A stretch of 64,000 nt of DNA from Closterium sp. NIES-65 (taxonomy: Eukaryota; Streptophyta; Zygnematophyceae; Desmidiales; Closteriaceae). Location of the stretch: positions 1,054,001 through 1,118,000 of the forward strand of contig CANXME010002486.1 in NCBI GenBank assembly GCA_948144175.1, written 5' to 3'. Below are positions 32,901 to 50,678 of the stretch, piece after piece. Numbering within the stretch: the first letter of the stretch is position 1; every line of letters starts with the position of its first letter. The notes under the pieces are model-generated. The model saw only the letters and a list, made by a program, of their open reading frames with translations. It was not told the DNA's origin and searched no databases. The position numbers were made by a program, and so were the translations under genes.

Positions 32901-35642
32901 ACGGTACAGACCATTTGAGCAGCAATCGGTCAAAGAGAGCATAGATAGACTCTTATAGGTCCTCTTTTGAGCTAGGTCATGCTGGATCATGCTGGACGAT
33001 GTGACAGCCTCCTTCATTTGTTGATTAGAGCCTATCTATGTTCTCTAGGACTGGCTGCTGCTCAAATGACATGTACGGTTTTGTGGGTAATACATTCGTA
33101 CGTACATGCATTTTTTTGCGGGTGCAACCCCCTGCCAACCCCCCTAAAGAAATCGACCGACGCACTGGAGGAAAGACTGCAGGCGTGCGATTGACTGCCT
33201 AAAGCCATTGACTATAGCCATACTTGGTAATAGATCTCAACATGTTCCGATTGTCCAACACTTGGCGAGTAGGCGTGCGTGCATGCGAGGCCAACCTGGA
33301 CATGTGCAAAAATGCGCTTCAACTACACTAGAACCAAGACCTGAAATTTGTCCCAACTCACCATCGATATGTCATAGACACTGAGCTCCTTCAGGAAGGG
33401 ACAGTTCCTTCCAGCAAATATCACGATAGTATCCACATCCAGCCCTTCCCCTCCATCGATGGCGAGAGACACGAGGCGAGAGGACACGGAGAGAAGCGAG
33501 ACAAAGGGGCCCGAGCCTATAGACCGGCTGAAGCCGGAGAAGGCGAATTTGGTAAGGTTTGGGCCGAGCCTGGCCACCAGGCCTGGGAGGAAAGGATAGA
33601 CACAGAGAGCAAGGAGACAAAGGAGTTTGAATCCTGTGGACTGGTGAAGCCAGCAAAGAAATTGGTCAGGTTTGGGCCGATCTGTCCGTTAGGCTTGGGG
33701 AGGGAGGGAGTGACGGCTAGGGGAATGTGGAAAGGCACGAAAATGAGGGTGCCTGGGTCGGCAGATTTAAAAAACCAGCAGAGTTATGAGAAGGAAGAAT
33801 ATTCGTGAGAAATAAGTCAAGAATGGACGCCTGCGATAATCACAGTAAAATGAGCTAACCATGAATGAGGGCGTCTGTGTGCCTGTCTGCGCCACACAGC
33901 GCCAACTCCTCAATGCTCTCCGGTAGTACGGACGTGCACTTGTCACTCAGATGCCAGCAGTCCTGGCAGCAGGGGGAGAGGCGCGAAGAGCAGCAACAAG
34001 GAAACCGTGAGAATGATAATGAGTGTGCCTGTCAGCACCACACAGCGCCAGCTGCTTGATGCAATTCGGTAGTATGCAGCAGTCCTGGCAACAGGGGAAG
34101 AGCATGAAAGCATAGGCTTTTGAGAGGCCTAAAAAAAAACAGTCTACTCTACATGGCTGGTACAATATTTGAGACGTCTCAAAACACACTCTACATTACA
34201 TGGCTGGTATGTTTTTTGAGATGTCTCAAACCACACTCTACGCTACATGGCTGGTGCGATTCTGGTAAAGTCTGAAAGGCAAGGGCTCGCTTGTATGCTG
34301 TTAATTGGCAAAAAACATAGCATTTGCTCACCAGCTCTAGTCGCTGCAAGGAGCACCGCCTCCCACCAGCCGTATTCCCTCTGACACCCCTGGTCTCCCC
34401 ACCACAATCCTGATTCTGACCCTCATCCTTTCCCCCATCCCTACGCCCTTCCTCCTTCTCCTCCTCCCCTGCCCTCCCCCTCTTCCTCCCCGCCCCTCTC
34501 TTTCCCATCCCCCCCTTGCCTTCCGCTCCTCCCCCACCCTCCTCGATCCCAGCACCCGCCCCCGCGCGACGCTCCTTAGCATCCCCAATCCCAGCAGCTC
34601 CCAGTCTGCTGCAGAGCGCAGTGAATGCAGCGTCATTCAGGCAGGGGCTTCCCGCCTTGAGGTCGAGAAACGTCAAGGCAGGGAGCAGGCTGGGAGACGA
34701 AAGGAGAGGATGTGGAAAAGAGAAAGAGGGGAGAGAGGGAAAGAGCGCAGAAAATTCAGCATCGTTGAGACAGGGGCTCCCGTCCTTGAGATCGAGAAAG
34801 GGCAAGGTAGGGAGCAGACTGGAATGGAGGAGGGAAGGGAAAATGGAGGGAGGAAAGAGAGGAGCAGAACGCGGTGAATGCAGAGTCGTTGAAATAGGGT
34901 AGGGTAGGGCAGGGGAGGGAGCAGGCTGGGAGGGAGGGGAAAAGAGGGGAAAATAGGGAGGGGAGGCATGGATACTGAGACGCAGAAGACCCAGGGTAGG
35001 GAGCAGACTGGGTGCTACATGGAAAGTCAAATATCAGAGTGCTGTCAGATTTAGGTTGACGGGCTGATGGGGAAACGGAGCGAGAAAAGACACTTATAGC
35101 AAGCTCTGCTGGAGATTGAAGCGTTAAGGTGGACGGTTGACATGGCAAGTAGCATCCTGTTGCCAGCGTGGCACTTACCTTAGCTGGTGCCAGCATGGCA
35201 TTCACCTCACATGTTGCCAGCCAGCGTGGCACTTATCTCACCTGTTGACAGCATGGCGCATGGGGGAGCATGACATGGCGGCATGCGCCCTGTCAGCCAA
35301 TGGCAGATGGGCCAAAACACGAGGCAACAGCTGCAGAGAGGGGAGCCGTTGGATGGACAGAACAGCATGAAATCAAACGGCGTGGTATCATTCAAAAAGT
35401 GTTAAGAACGAGTCAGTGTCCACTTGAAGCTTAATCGGCCTAATCGGCCTGACAATCAAGATGCACAATAGACGTCGAATTCGCATACGGTAAGGTACAT
35501 TTAATTCGAGTGAGCGCACAAAATGCTGTACCTCGAACGGCAAGCGACAGATGTCAGACGCGGATTCGGGTTCGTGAGCAGGCGTGACGTCATGGTGGAA
35601 CGACGGGTTCGCCTCGGTATTGACGGCCTCAGTACTAGCCAT
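26972..35642 (-). CDS. F-box / leucine-rich-repeat protein (FBXL/AMN1 type)
   Basis: A large minus-strand gene, partly modelled. Exon 1 (35642-35532) starts MASTEAVNTEANP and ends DICRLPFE at a GTACAG donor. LP-x-E is the opening of an F-box, but I could not place the exon completing it. Supported internal exons are 34689-34332 (TFLDLKAGSPCLNDAAF, then an acidic/basic insert, then LQRLEL), 33962-33860 (IEELALCGADRHTDALIH), 33582-33362 (LVSLAIDGGEGLDVDTIVIF), 32234-32049, 31430-31310 (LLMLTAWASSLTSLTLS), 30115-30030 (CTSLTHLDLSNFRCMSD), 29321-29202 (CPALAHLSLAGAPITDASL), a 28960-29030 exon, 28343-28236 (HCHGLEELALHGCPRLNN) and the last, 27460-26972 (LRYLSLSFCDQVSDAGIISIA ... LTEWAIHSFHSRRPEVEL). 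These are 24-28-residue LRRs of the cysteine-containing F-box subfamily, which select substrates for SCF ubiquitin ligases. Nearly every exon has two to five partial copies in flanking introns. Confidence 0.78.
27641..27658. repeat. Perfect 18-bp palindrome, core GCGC
   Basis: The same sequence as at 10840-10857, in the last intron of the F-box/LRR gene. One further base pairs on each side (G...C). Confidence 0.95.
27854..28126 (+). repeat. 17-bp minisatellite grown inside a copy of an LRR exon
   Basis: About 16 near-perfect units of GTGACAATGAGAAGAGA. The true exon at 28343-28236 contains a single diverged dimer of this sequence (coding SLLSLSSHCHG). The second copy of that exon has expanded it. 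The period is not a multiple of three, so it cannot be coding. Confidence 0.92.
29370..29740 (-). repeat. Copies of the CPALAHLSLAG / ITDASLD LRR exon
   Basis: Three partial copies (near 29380-29450, 29520-29600, 29640-29710) of the exon at 29321-29202, with its acceptor. The farthest one is joined to a different upstream segment (INALNLKEGTATF). Confidence 0.82.
30150..30275 (-). repeat. Copy of the CTSLTHLDLSNFRCMSD LRR exon
   Basis: About 100 bp virtually identical to the exon at 30115-30030. The copies differ just after LHEF, where the 30030 copy has a GTGAGT donor. Confidence 0.88.
30421..31020 (+). repeat. 30-bp minisatellite, 20 units
   Basis: Unit AACAAATGTGTTGTGTGCAT followed by TCGTAGCCTT, exactly 30 bp, 20 uninterrupted copies with only a few point differences, in an intron of the F-box/LRR gene. 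Because 30 is divisible by three, three frames stay open for about 200 codons on the two strands. None is a gene. Confidence 0.97.
31040..31760 (-). repeat. Copies of both edges of the LTDTGLLMLTA / SASKSCSEVALMQG exon
   Basis: Acceptor-side copies lie near 31500, 31620 and 31730, and donor-side copies near 31170-31230 and 31050-31110, around the best intact exon (31430-31310). Confidence 0.82.
32400..33300. other. Large intron segment without recognisable content
   Basis: AT-richer than its surroundings, with only short ORFs. It is possibly an old insertion, but no termini or TSD could be found. Confidence 0.4.
34168..34229. repeat. Two tandem palindromes, cores ACGT and ATGT
   Basis: TTTGAGACGTCTCAAA at 34168-34183 and TTTGAGATGTCTCAAA at 34214-34229 lie inside a duplicated about 46-bp segment (CTACATTACATGGCTGGT) in an intron of the F-box/LRR gene. 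The second core looks like a CpG-decayed version of the first. Confidence 0.92.
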
Positions 35643-36403
35643 TTTCGCGGATTCCACAGGCGTCTTACAGATTTTAATCTCGCAATCAAGGTCACATGTG
35701 AATCGACGCAATGGCAAGTGAGAATCTAACGAGCAACACTAAGAACCACTAATAACATGATGAAGGGCATACTGAATAGGTCCGTTAGCTTTACACCGGA
35801 TTCGACAGAATAGCTAGGCTGCAAAAAGATGACAGAGAATTCATTCGGATAACGCACGCGTAATTCTTGTTCTACAAATAGGTATTCTGTGCGTGAAGGA
35901 CGGCAATAATCTTCCCTCTCGAAATCACCGCCAAGCTTTCTGACAGGCGAAGTCGCAATGACTCGAAATTTGCTGCTCCTGTCATGATTCGTTATTGATG
36001 CACTCTCTAAACGTAACAGCTCTCCTGTAACTCGATATCAACAAAGGCAGATCTTACATCCTGGAGTATACGATCTGAATACAAAGTCCTCGAGAGCTGA
36101 AGACACACATAACAATAATGTATATAGGATGTCTAGACATTGGCGAAGAACAAAACCAGATAGCGTACCTCCATCCGGATTTAAGACAGGACTTGTAATC
36201 CATTTGAAGGGCTCAGCTTGGGAAGCTGCTGCCCGAAATTGAGAGTTGATTTCGGTAACTAGGACAATTCACTCAGTCTCTCAGCGAAACATCGGAGCAC
36301 ACAATAACGCTTCAAATCGCGATTCCGAAATCCAGCCTTCCGAAATCCAACTAAACCCTCAAAACCCTCCTCACTCCTTTTTTCACTGCGAGTCTACAAA
36401 ACC
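35643..36403. other. Divergent intergenic region, F-box/LRR to PRMT1
   Basis: 761 bp, AT-richer than both genes, between two start codons that face away from each other, so it must hold two promoters. I see no convincing TATA box or known element. A CT-rich stretch (TAAACCCTCAAAACCCTCC) lies 40-60 bp before the PRMT1 upstream ATG. Confidence 0.55.
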
Positions 36404-42022
<5,619 letters not shown>

Positions 42023-43440
42023 TGTGGGTAGTGCTTGCACTCGGGATGTGTTGTTGAAGTGCTTATTTGTTAGTTTTTTTTTTTAATGCAGAATGTTGTA
42101 TTTCATCCATGCTTATGATCAATTTTGATGTTCAATAATATGGAACGTTTTCTGGTTTCTGAGCTGCTCTAGAAGAATAAAATAGGGTGCTTTTATCTCA
42201 TAACATAATCGCGTGAGCGAAGTTCGAGTCATAATTTGCGAAGGCTGCCTGGTTGAGATGTTTTAACACAGAGCGGTTGGTTTATATCCTAGGACGATTG
42301 GGTAGGGTTTTGAGCATGAATTTGAATCACCCCTATGCACATTTTCTCGTTCCATCTGCTTCTGGACCTTGGGATTGCCATTGCCGGAATCCACTAGGGC
42401 GATGTTCGGCAGCACAGGGGATCCACCGAGGGATCGAGAGGGGGATCTAAATTCTCAGCTAGGGTTTCTAGTTCGGGGTGGTCAACTCGGAGTCTACCAG
42501 CGTTGACTCCAAGTCTGGGATCCAGGCGCAAGCGGAATCTTTGGGGGAAAAGGCGCGGATGAGCGACGCGGGAATTGGGGGCCCACGAAACTGCAGCCGC
42601 ACGAAACGAAACTTCGCGAGCTGAACAGTTTTTCTTCTCCCTGCCTCATTTTACTGCTGCGATGGGATTGGGTATATCACTTCCTGAAAACATTTAACAC
42701 CAGAAAATAAAATGGATGTCTTAAATGTCGTACTCACCCATTTGACCTTATTAAATACAACTGTTTTACAATACATTTCCGATGTCCGGTTTACCCGTCA
42801 GTTTAGAGTGTGGGGGACAATAATAAAACAATTTCGTAGTTGAGGGGATCCATTTTGTATCCCCCGCGGCGGAGGCCTTTCACGGGAGTGCAATTTGGAT
42901 TCCCTGGGCACTAGGGCGGATTTTTTCCGCCATGGGGGAGGTTTTGGGGGAGGATGCGGCGCGGGTTACCACCTAGCGTGGTGTTCGCGTCGCGTTTCAG
43001 ACTTACGTTCGACATTTTTTTCACATTTTTCTAGCCTGACCGAAGTGTTTTGCCTGGTTCGTACTGGTCGAGCCTGGAGGCTCGCCATTTTGTTCCTCCA
43101 TCAAACCCCCTCCGCTGGCTGCCGAACAACGCCTAGGCTTTGGTTCATCCAGCTTGGAAGCACCATCGACTGAAACTGACTAAGGGTGCCCGATCGGTGT
43201 GCCCGATCGGTTTTTCACAGCGATCGCGCGATCGATCGAGGGACATGACAGGCGACACCAATCGCGTGTCGCTCTTCAGAGCGATTACCCTTTTGAGGAG
43301 TCTTTCCTCGTGCCGTTCCCGTTCTAGCTCAGTGCCCCTCTAACGGTTCAAGGTCTCGTGCTGAGCATCTCCTTTCTTTCCTTGGGGAATCGTTCGATAA
43401 TCCTTACAAAATCCTCTGAGAACCTTACAGGATTTGAAAA
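42023..43440. other. Intergenic: PRMT1 3' flank and PPR-SMR 5' flank
   Basis: 1.4 kb with no gene I can support. It contains AATAATATGG and AATAAAATAGG close to the PRMT1 end as possible poly(A) signals, and a cluster of GATCGGT / GCGATCGCGCGATCGATCG palindromic sequence at 43190-43240 upstream of the PPR-SMR start. Confidence 0.5.
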
Positions 43441-46400
43441 ATGATTTCTTATTGTCCAAAGTGTATTCCAATGCGCATTGGCGCCTGTTCCGCTCGTGCT
43501 GCTCCGGATCCGAGCCGCGCTTTACTGATCAGTTGCCAGAATCGAATCGTCGATCCGAACCCGAGGCTTCCTGGGATTCTGACTCCCAAACCGTACCTCG
43601 GCTTGAAACGCGGATGCAGTGTAGCACATCGCGGGCTGAATATACCGCACAGATACCTCGGCGTACAAAGTGTTCGAACCAGATACAGCTTGCAGCGTTG
43701 GGATAATAATGCTGCGGAAGCAGGAGGCTTCTTGGAGAAAAACGAGGCTTACGGTAACGGGGATGGGAATAAGAGGGAAGCTTCGAGAATTGCGGTCAGC
43801 ATTAAGGCTCAGGAGAGAGAGAATGCTCTTGAGGCGCCTCGGGGATTGGATAAAGAGGAGAGGCGACTCGGAAGGACAGGGTGGACGAGGAGAGATGGTA
43901 GGAGTAAGAGTTGGAGTAACGGTAGGAGATTAGGGAACGGCATAGTTAGACAATTATGGAGACGAGGAGAAAATTCGCGCGTTCCCAAGAGAGAGGAGGA
44001 AACGCTTAGAATATGGAGTAACCAGAGGAGGAAGGACAGGAATTTCGGGAAATTTAAGGGTATGTTTGACGGGAGTGGAGGGATTGTGGTCGTGACTGAT
44101 AGCGAAGCAGACAGCTTGTCAGTGTCACGCGAGGATGCTAATTCTCCTTTTGTACTTGTTAGTAGCAAAGCGGGTTATCATCCAGACGGCGACTCGCCAA
44201 CTGGATTAGCCAAATGGCATGAGCAGGATCCAGCGAAGCAAGAGCAGAATCCAGCTAAGCAGATTCATATTCCAGCAAGTCAGAGTAAATTACCAGCTAA
44301 GCAGAGTCAGAACCCAGCAAGGCAGAAGCTGCTGTACCTGGAAAGGTGTGGGAGAGAGGGGAGAGCAGCCGAGGCACTGATGATGCTGGGAGTGATGGAA
44401 GGGGAGGATGGTGGGGTGAAGGAGGAAGAGAAGGCTCAGGAGAGAGAAGAGGGCGAGGAGGTAGAGGAGGAGAAAGAGGAAGAGGAAGAGGGAGAGGGGG
44501 AGTGGGAAGAGGAGGGTTACAGAGCAAGAGGGCATGGGGCATTGGGTGATGATAAAAGAGGAGGTGAAAGAGGGGGAGGTGTTGACAGGGGTTGGTTAAA
44601 TGCAGCAGCCTTTTGTCATGCCACGCGTGCACTGCTTAATGCTGATTGGCCTCTGGTCGCATCCAGACGTGCTGACGTGGACATTGAGTCGTCGCCAGCT
44701 GGCAACCGTCGTTTGTCACCTTCTGTGCCTACTTTGGGACGAGTGTCAGATGCTGCGTCAGCGCTCGCCGCCCGGATGGCAGCAGTCGGAGTCACACCCA
44801 ACCGGCAGTTTTGTCTGCTTCTGGTGGAGGCTTATCTGAGGGACGGGAGGGTGGAAGAAGCGGAGGAGGCGTGTGAGAGAGTGAGGGAGGAGGGGTGGAA
44901 GGTTCCTGGGAAGGTTCTGAGATGGATCGTGCGGGCTTGGGCTAGAGAGGGGAGAGCAGGGGAGGCAGAAGAGGGAGTGAGGGAGATGGTGAAGGAAGGG
45001 GTCCAATTGGACGTTGCCACGTGTAACAGCATGATTGGGTTATATGCTCGTGTGGGGGCGTATGACAAGGCAGGGAGAGTGTGGGAGTGGATGGAGGAGA
45101 ATGGTGGAGAAGAGGAGGAGGAAACGGAAGGGGAGTGGGGAGAGAGCGGAGGGGAGTGGGAAGAGAAGGGAGGAGGGGAAGGGGGGAGGAAGAGGAGGAA
45201 AGGGAATGATTGCACCCCAACCGAAGCAACTTATCGTGCTCTCATTCGCATGTGAGCCTGGGACTCAGCGTGCGAACGCATGTTATGAAGATGTGTCTCG
45301 GTGTTCCCTCACACGGTCACCTTTTACACCTCCCAGCCTTGGTGCCTCTGTTAAAAAGCTGCAGTGCTGTGCTTGTTTGTCTGTGCCGTCTAAGCATTGT
45401 AGGGTCGTAGCTAAAGGCAGATGCACTGTCACCCTCGTGCTGCGTGCCATGAGTGCACGTTGTACGTTCTAATCACATACTTGTTGACCCATCCTATGTG
45501 TACCACCCACCTAGGTACACCCATGCAGGCATGCATGCCCAACGACACATCCACGTGCTGCATGCCATGAGCGCTTTTTGTACCCCATGCTTCACATACT
45601 TGGTTAACACCCCACTACACCACACCACACCACACCACACCACACCACACCAGGTACACCCATGCGTGCATGTCCAACGAGGCCATTCACATGCTGCATG
45701 TCATGCCATGAGCGCGCATGCCATGCTGTGACATGGCATGCCTCATGCCTCTTGCCTCATTTTCCCATTCGTCACCCCATGCAACACCTCATGTATTAAC
45801 CCATCTTTACCACAGGTACACCCATGCGGGCATGCCCAACGAAGCCATTCACGTGCTGCATGCCATGAGCGCCCGCGGTCTCCCATGGAGGGATGGCCTG
45901 CTGGCATCTGTCATTCGCTGCCTTGCTGCTGCTGGCAGGTGGAGAGAAGCTGAAGGTGAGTCACTGTGGTTCTTCTCGTTTCTCTTTGTGCCTGTCCGCT
46001 CTCCCTCCACGTTTTTCTACCTTATCCCCTCCTCTCTCTCCCTCCCTGCTTCCAGCCCTATTTCATGAAGCTCAACTTTCGCCCCAAGTGCTATTTTTAA
46101 TCTGCGCATGCACAATCTAACCCTCCCTTCTCGACCCCTTTCTCTCCCCCTCCCCTTTCCAGACCTATTTCACAGAGCACAGCACATGGTCCAAGCCCGT
46201 GCAAACGAGGCTTTCGTCGGACTAGCACCGCAGGCTCGGCCTGAACTTGCGGTCTGGAGGAATATTCAACTCGGGCCTGCAGCTTTGGAAACGAGCCTGC
46301 TGTCTGGTGCAGCTTCGGGAATAAAGGAGCCACAGGCGGCTGAGAGGGAGAAGCAGGGGGGAGATGGTGACCAGGGAGGTGGCATGGTGAGAGAGAAGCA

Positions 46401-49400
46401 GAGAGGAGGCGTATTTGAGCAGAAGGAGTTGGTAGGGGAGCAGATGGGAGTGGTGGGCGCGCAAGAGCAGTTGTTGGGGGAACAGTCGTACAAGGCACTG
46501 ATGAGTGCCTACCAAAGGGCAGGGCAGGCCGAGAAGGCTGAGGAGCTGCTGCTGGCGATGGAGAAACGAGGTGAGATGAGGAGAGAGAGAGAGAGGTGCG
46601 AGGAGGCGAAAGTGGAGAATAGAGGTGAGAGGAAGAGAGGTGAGAGGAGAGAAGTCAGGGAAAGAGAAAGAGGAGAAGAGGAGAAGAGGAGAGGTGAAAG
46701 GAGGGAGGGCCAACCGTCCCTTGCTCTTCTCTTCTCCCGCTCTATATGTAGCTCCTCTCTCCTCCTTTCCTTCTATCCCAGCCTTTAACCCCTGACCCTA
46801 AACCCTAAATCACATGGTCATGGACGGACTCACATCTCTTGGATATTTGGGCCCAGAGATGTGCCAGCCACAAGGTTGGGCCCAGATGGCCAACCTTTCC
46901 TTCCTCTCCTCTCCTCTCTTCCTCCTCTCGTTTCTCTTTCTTCCCGCACCACCCCTCCTCGGCCTCTTTGTTCCAGGCAGCCCCTTGACAGCGGACCTGT
47001 ATCATATGGTCATGGACGCTCATGGCAGGGCGAACGCGGACTAACCTTCCCTTCCTCCCTTCTCCTCCCCGCCATTATTGTTGCTCTCTCTCCTCCTTTC
47101 TTGCTATCCCAGGCATCCCCTTGACAGCGGACCTGTATCATATGGTCATGGACGCTCATGGCAGGGCAGGCAACACAGCAGCTGCAGAGGGTATTTTGGA
47201 GCGACAGCTCAACCACCACAGGCAACCACCTGCCGAATCACCTGCCGAATCACCTGCCAAATCACCTGCCGAATCACCTGCCGAATCACCTGCCGAGGCA
47301 TTTGCCGAACCATCTGACGCACCAACTGCTGAGCCACCTGCCATACCTCCCTTCTCAGCATCATCTCCAGCAGCAATTGGCTTGAGATTAGGTGACAATG
47401 TACCCTCAGAGTCAGACGCCACGTCAACCACAATTGCCACGTCAGCAGCATCAGCAGCCACCACACCGTTCGCGCCGCCCAGGCCAGACATCGTCCAGCT
47501 CACCTCCCTCGTGCATGCATACCTGCGGGAGGGAAACTACCAGGAAGCAGCAGTGCGGGTGCGGCAGATGCGGGAGCTGGGGCTGATCCCCACCTACAAG
47601 ACGTGGGCCACGGTGGTGAGCGGTGCTGCGCGGTGCAGAGATCTATCAGACTGCTGCGCTCTGCTTGAAGCTCTGTCTCACGTGGGGTTTGATGTTCCTG
47701 AGAGGTGAGCTTGGGCTGATCCCTACTCACAATGCATGGGCCACGGTGGTAGGAGGAGGGGCGGCTGGAAGCCGCTGCTTTCTGCTAGAAGCTCCTTCTT
47801 ACGTTGGGTTTGATGTTCCTGAGAGGTGAACGTCTGGGGGAGAGGGGTGAGGAATGGTGGAGAGAGGTGAGTGATTGAGAGACGGGATAAGCAGGGACTG
47901 GTCCCTGCCAACAGGTCGTGGGCCACTGTGGTGGGAGGTGTTGCCAGGATTCGGATTCATCAGAATGCTGGGCGAGCATTTCTCCTTTGTGTAATTGGAT
48001 TCCCTTTCCTCACTTACCTCTCCTCTCCTCTCCTCTCCTCCCTTCTCCTCGACTCTCCTCCTTTGCCCTTCCCCACAGAGTACTCCTCCAATGTGACGAC
48101 GACACCTGGACGGACATTGACAGTCTGCTGACGTGGCTGCTGGCAAGGGATGCCAGCTGGACCACAGAAGAAAGCAAGGCGAATGGGAATGAAGCAAGGA
48201 ATGTGGCAGGGGGGGTTACATTGAGCACCACGGTGAACGAGGGAAGTGCAGTCACGGGTACAGAGGGAAGGGTGGCAGAGGGGAATGCAATGAAGAGCAG
48301 CACAACCACGGAGGGCAGTGCAGCGAGGAGCACAGTCAACGTGCTAATAGACCTGCTGTGGTGCTTCGGTCAGCGAGCCAGGGCCCACCGCCTCTTCCTC
48401 CTCTCAACCCACCGCAGAGCGTATCCGCGATTCATCGCTCGGTGGGTGCTGTGCGGTTGGGTGGCGTGTAATTCGGTGATGTGTGCGGTTCTATGGTGTC
48501 TGGTTGTGTGCCCTCTGGTTCTTCTACAGAGTCAACCGTTATGTGGTGTACCTGTGAGCGTGTTTCGCAGCAGAATAGCTGGTACAGTTGGTGTTCCATC
48601 CTTCAACCAGTGCCTTTCTGCAAACCTCCGCCCCCTCACCAGGGCCGCAGCCAACGACTGGAAGCTGGGTGTGTGCGTGCTCTCCCACCCGCCCACCCGC
48701 TCCTTGTCACCCAATGAACATTCTCTCTGCCCTCCGCCTGCCTCTTCTTTTCCGCAACAACTCCTGCCTGCACCTGAAGACTGGAAGCTGGATGTGTGCA
48801 CGCACTCCCCCGGTGTAATGAGGTGACAATTGAGTCGACTCAAAAGTCTTCTCCCCTGTCCTCCTGCCCTCTGTCATTCCTTTGCCGATTCCGCCTCCCA
48901 CCAGGGCTGCGGCAGAGGACTGGAAGCTGGACGTTCGCACGCTCTCCCCTGGAGCTGCCCTCGTTGCTCTACACCACTGGCTCGACATGGTGCAGGTCAG
49001 TCACCCTCCTCTCCCTCTTGGTCGCCTTTCATTTTCTCTGCCTCTCGTTCCACCTCTTTCTCTCTTCCTCCACCCCTGTCTCTCTCCTGGAGCTGCCCTC
49101 GTTGCTCTGCACTACTGGCTCGACATGGTGCAGGTCTGTCGTGTCACCTCCTCTCTCCAGGTGTTTTTTTGAGTGAGTGAACTCATGATGCACCTTTCCT
49201 TTCTCCTTGCTCGTTCTTTCTTTTTGTCACTCTCTATCTCTTCTCCCCTCTCTCTCCCCTCGTGCGGCCTCGTTGCTCCCCATCACTGACTCGACATGGT
49301 GCAGGTCAGTCAACTCGTTACCACCCTACTTGGCAATCCCATGCCATGCCATGCCATGCCCTAAGGTGTCACTCCGTCCCTTCCATCCCCCTTGTCATCT

Positions 49401-50330
49401 CGACTATGCCCTTGCATCCCCACCATCGTCTCACATCCCATCATCCATCCATTGCAACAGGACGCAGCTCTCCAGGGCGTTCCAGCACCCCGCCACGTCA
49501 GCATCGTGACAGGTGGCATGCTCCAGCGCACCATCAACGGCGGCGGCGGCGGCGGCGGCATGCCAGGTGGCAGCGTGTCATTGAAGCGCACCGTGCGCAG
49601 CTGGCTGTGGGCCATGGGGGCTCCGTTCAGAGCTGACGAGGACAGGGAGGGCGTGCTGACAGCTAGAGGCTATTCTGTGGAGAGATGGGTCAAGGTGAGT
49701 CAACAGGGGTCAACGGGGGTTTGTTCCGGTGATGAAATCTGAGGCACCTGAAGCGCACTGTGCGCAGCTGGCCGCGGGCCATGGGGGCTCCGTTTCGAGT
49801 TGACGAGGAGAGAGAGGGTGTGCTGGCAGCAAGAGGGTACTCCGTTGAGAGATGGGTCAAGGTGAGTCAACGCAGGTCAAGGTGTGTCAACCGAGGTCTT
49901 GGTTTGTGCTGACCATTATGTCAGTGAATGTGAGTGAGTCACATAAAAGTAATCTCCGCAGTCCCTTGACACATTCCTCGTGTTTACCCTCCCCATTTCC
50001 ATACAGGACGCTCCAAGTTGTCAAGATCTATCCTTGGAAGACTCACCACATCCTACACCAACCAATACTATGTGCATATATGAAAACGCTCTTATGCGCA
50101 CAGACGTTGCGGCACTGTTACAAGAACTAGACGAGCATGGGTTGTTGGACGGGAAGAAGGGACCTCCAAGGGTGATGTCACGGCTGCTACGGATTAAAGA
50201 GGAGAAGAAGGACCAGTGGATAAAGATGCAAGCGGTGCTTACAGAGACTAGGGCACAACGGGCCGCCAAGGCTAGGAAGAAACGTGATAGAAACAGGGAG
50301 CTGAGGAAGGCTCGTAAACCAAAAAGGTGA
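43441..50330 (+). CDS. PPR-SMR protein, probably organellar
   Basis: Nine exons join in phase: 43441-45251, 45816-45955, 46163-46570, 47113-47704, 48079-48441, 48529-48552 (a 24-nt micro-exon), 48905-48995, 49461-49694 and 50007-50330, giving 1328 aa. The N-terminus is basic and hydroxylated, as in organelle targeting. Degenerate pentatricopeptide repeats follow: NRQFCLLLVEAYLRDGRVEEAEEA, ATCNSMIGLYARVGAYDKAGRVWEW, TYRALIRMYTHAGMPNEAIHVLHAM, SYKALMSAYQRAGQAEKAEELL and LTSLVHAYLREGNYQEAAVRVRQM. They are separated by long acidic and Pro/Ala/Glu inserts. The SMR domain is near residues 1070-1200: WKLDVRTLSPGAALVALHHWL, VSIVTGGM, SLKRTVRSWLWAMGAPF. A Lys/Arg-rich tail ends it. PPR-SMR proteins (GUN1, SVR7, pTAC2 group) act in organelle RNA processing or transcription; which subgroup this is I cannot tell. 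Confidence 0.93.
45510..45720 (+). repeat. Copies of the 5' edge of PPR-SMR exon 2
   Basis: Two partial copies of GGTACACCCATGCNGGCATG...CACGTGCTGCATGCCATGAGC precede the functional exon at 45816, with a (CACAC)n stretch at 45610-45655 between them. Confidence 0.88.
46800..47045 (+). repeat. Copies of the 5' edge of PPR-SMR exon 4
   Basis: 46975-47040 repeats the acceptor and first about 55 bp of exon 4 (LTADLYHMVMDAHGRA). A shorter decayed one lies near 46810-46830. Confidence 0.87.
47707..47990 (+). repeat. Copies of the 3' edge of PPR-SMR exon 4
   Basis: 47707-47830 reads ELGLIPTHNAWATVVGGGAA...SYVGFDVPER and then a GTGAAC donor. 47890-47990 is a third, diverged copy. Confidence 0.87.
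48640..49310 (+). repeat. Copies of both edges of PPR-SMR exon 7
   Basis: Acceptor-side copies near 48648-48690 and 48775-48825 (DWKLGVCVLS, DWKLDVCTHS) and donor-side copies near 49079-49140 and 49262-49310 (GAALVALHYWLDMVQ) surround the in-frame exon 48905-48995. A copy of the exon 8 end lies at 49745-49862. Confidence 0.88.
48830..48843. repeat. Palindrome, core TCGA
   Basis: TTGAGTCGACTCAA, with right arm AAAGTC, in PPR-SMR intron 6. It shares the flank GGTGAC on its left with the Ycf54 copies at 19331 and 19417. Confidence 0.92.
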
Positions 50331-50678
50331 TGTACTTTAATACTTGGTTTTGCAAATGGAAACGCTTGTAGTGCAATTTTGTACGTCGTAATAGTATTTC
50401 CGCAATGAACACGCTTCTTGTAATTCTCTCGGATTGCAACAGTCGCGGATTACTTGTCCATGCAAACCATCTATAAATCAGCATGCAAATCCTCCCGTTG
50501 AGGGTTTCCAACAAAACGCATCACTTCTTTCACGTTCGCTCTCACGTCTCTCTCTTCCTACCTCACATCGGCAGTGTCACTGTTCAAGCTTCTCTTGGAA
50601 CTTTTGCCTTCAGCCCATCGATTAGTAGGTTTATCATAACTTTTATTCACTAGAGCGTGATACTTTCAGCTCGTCACC

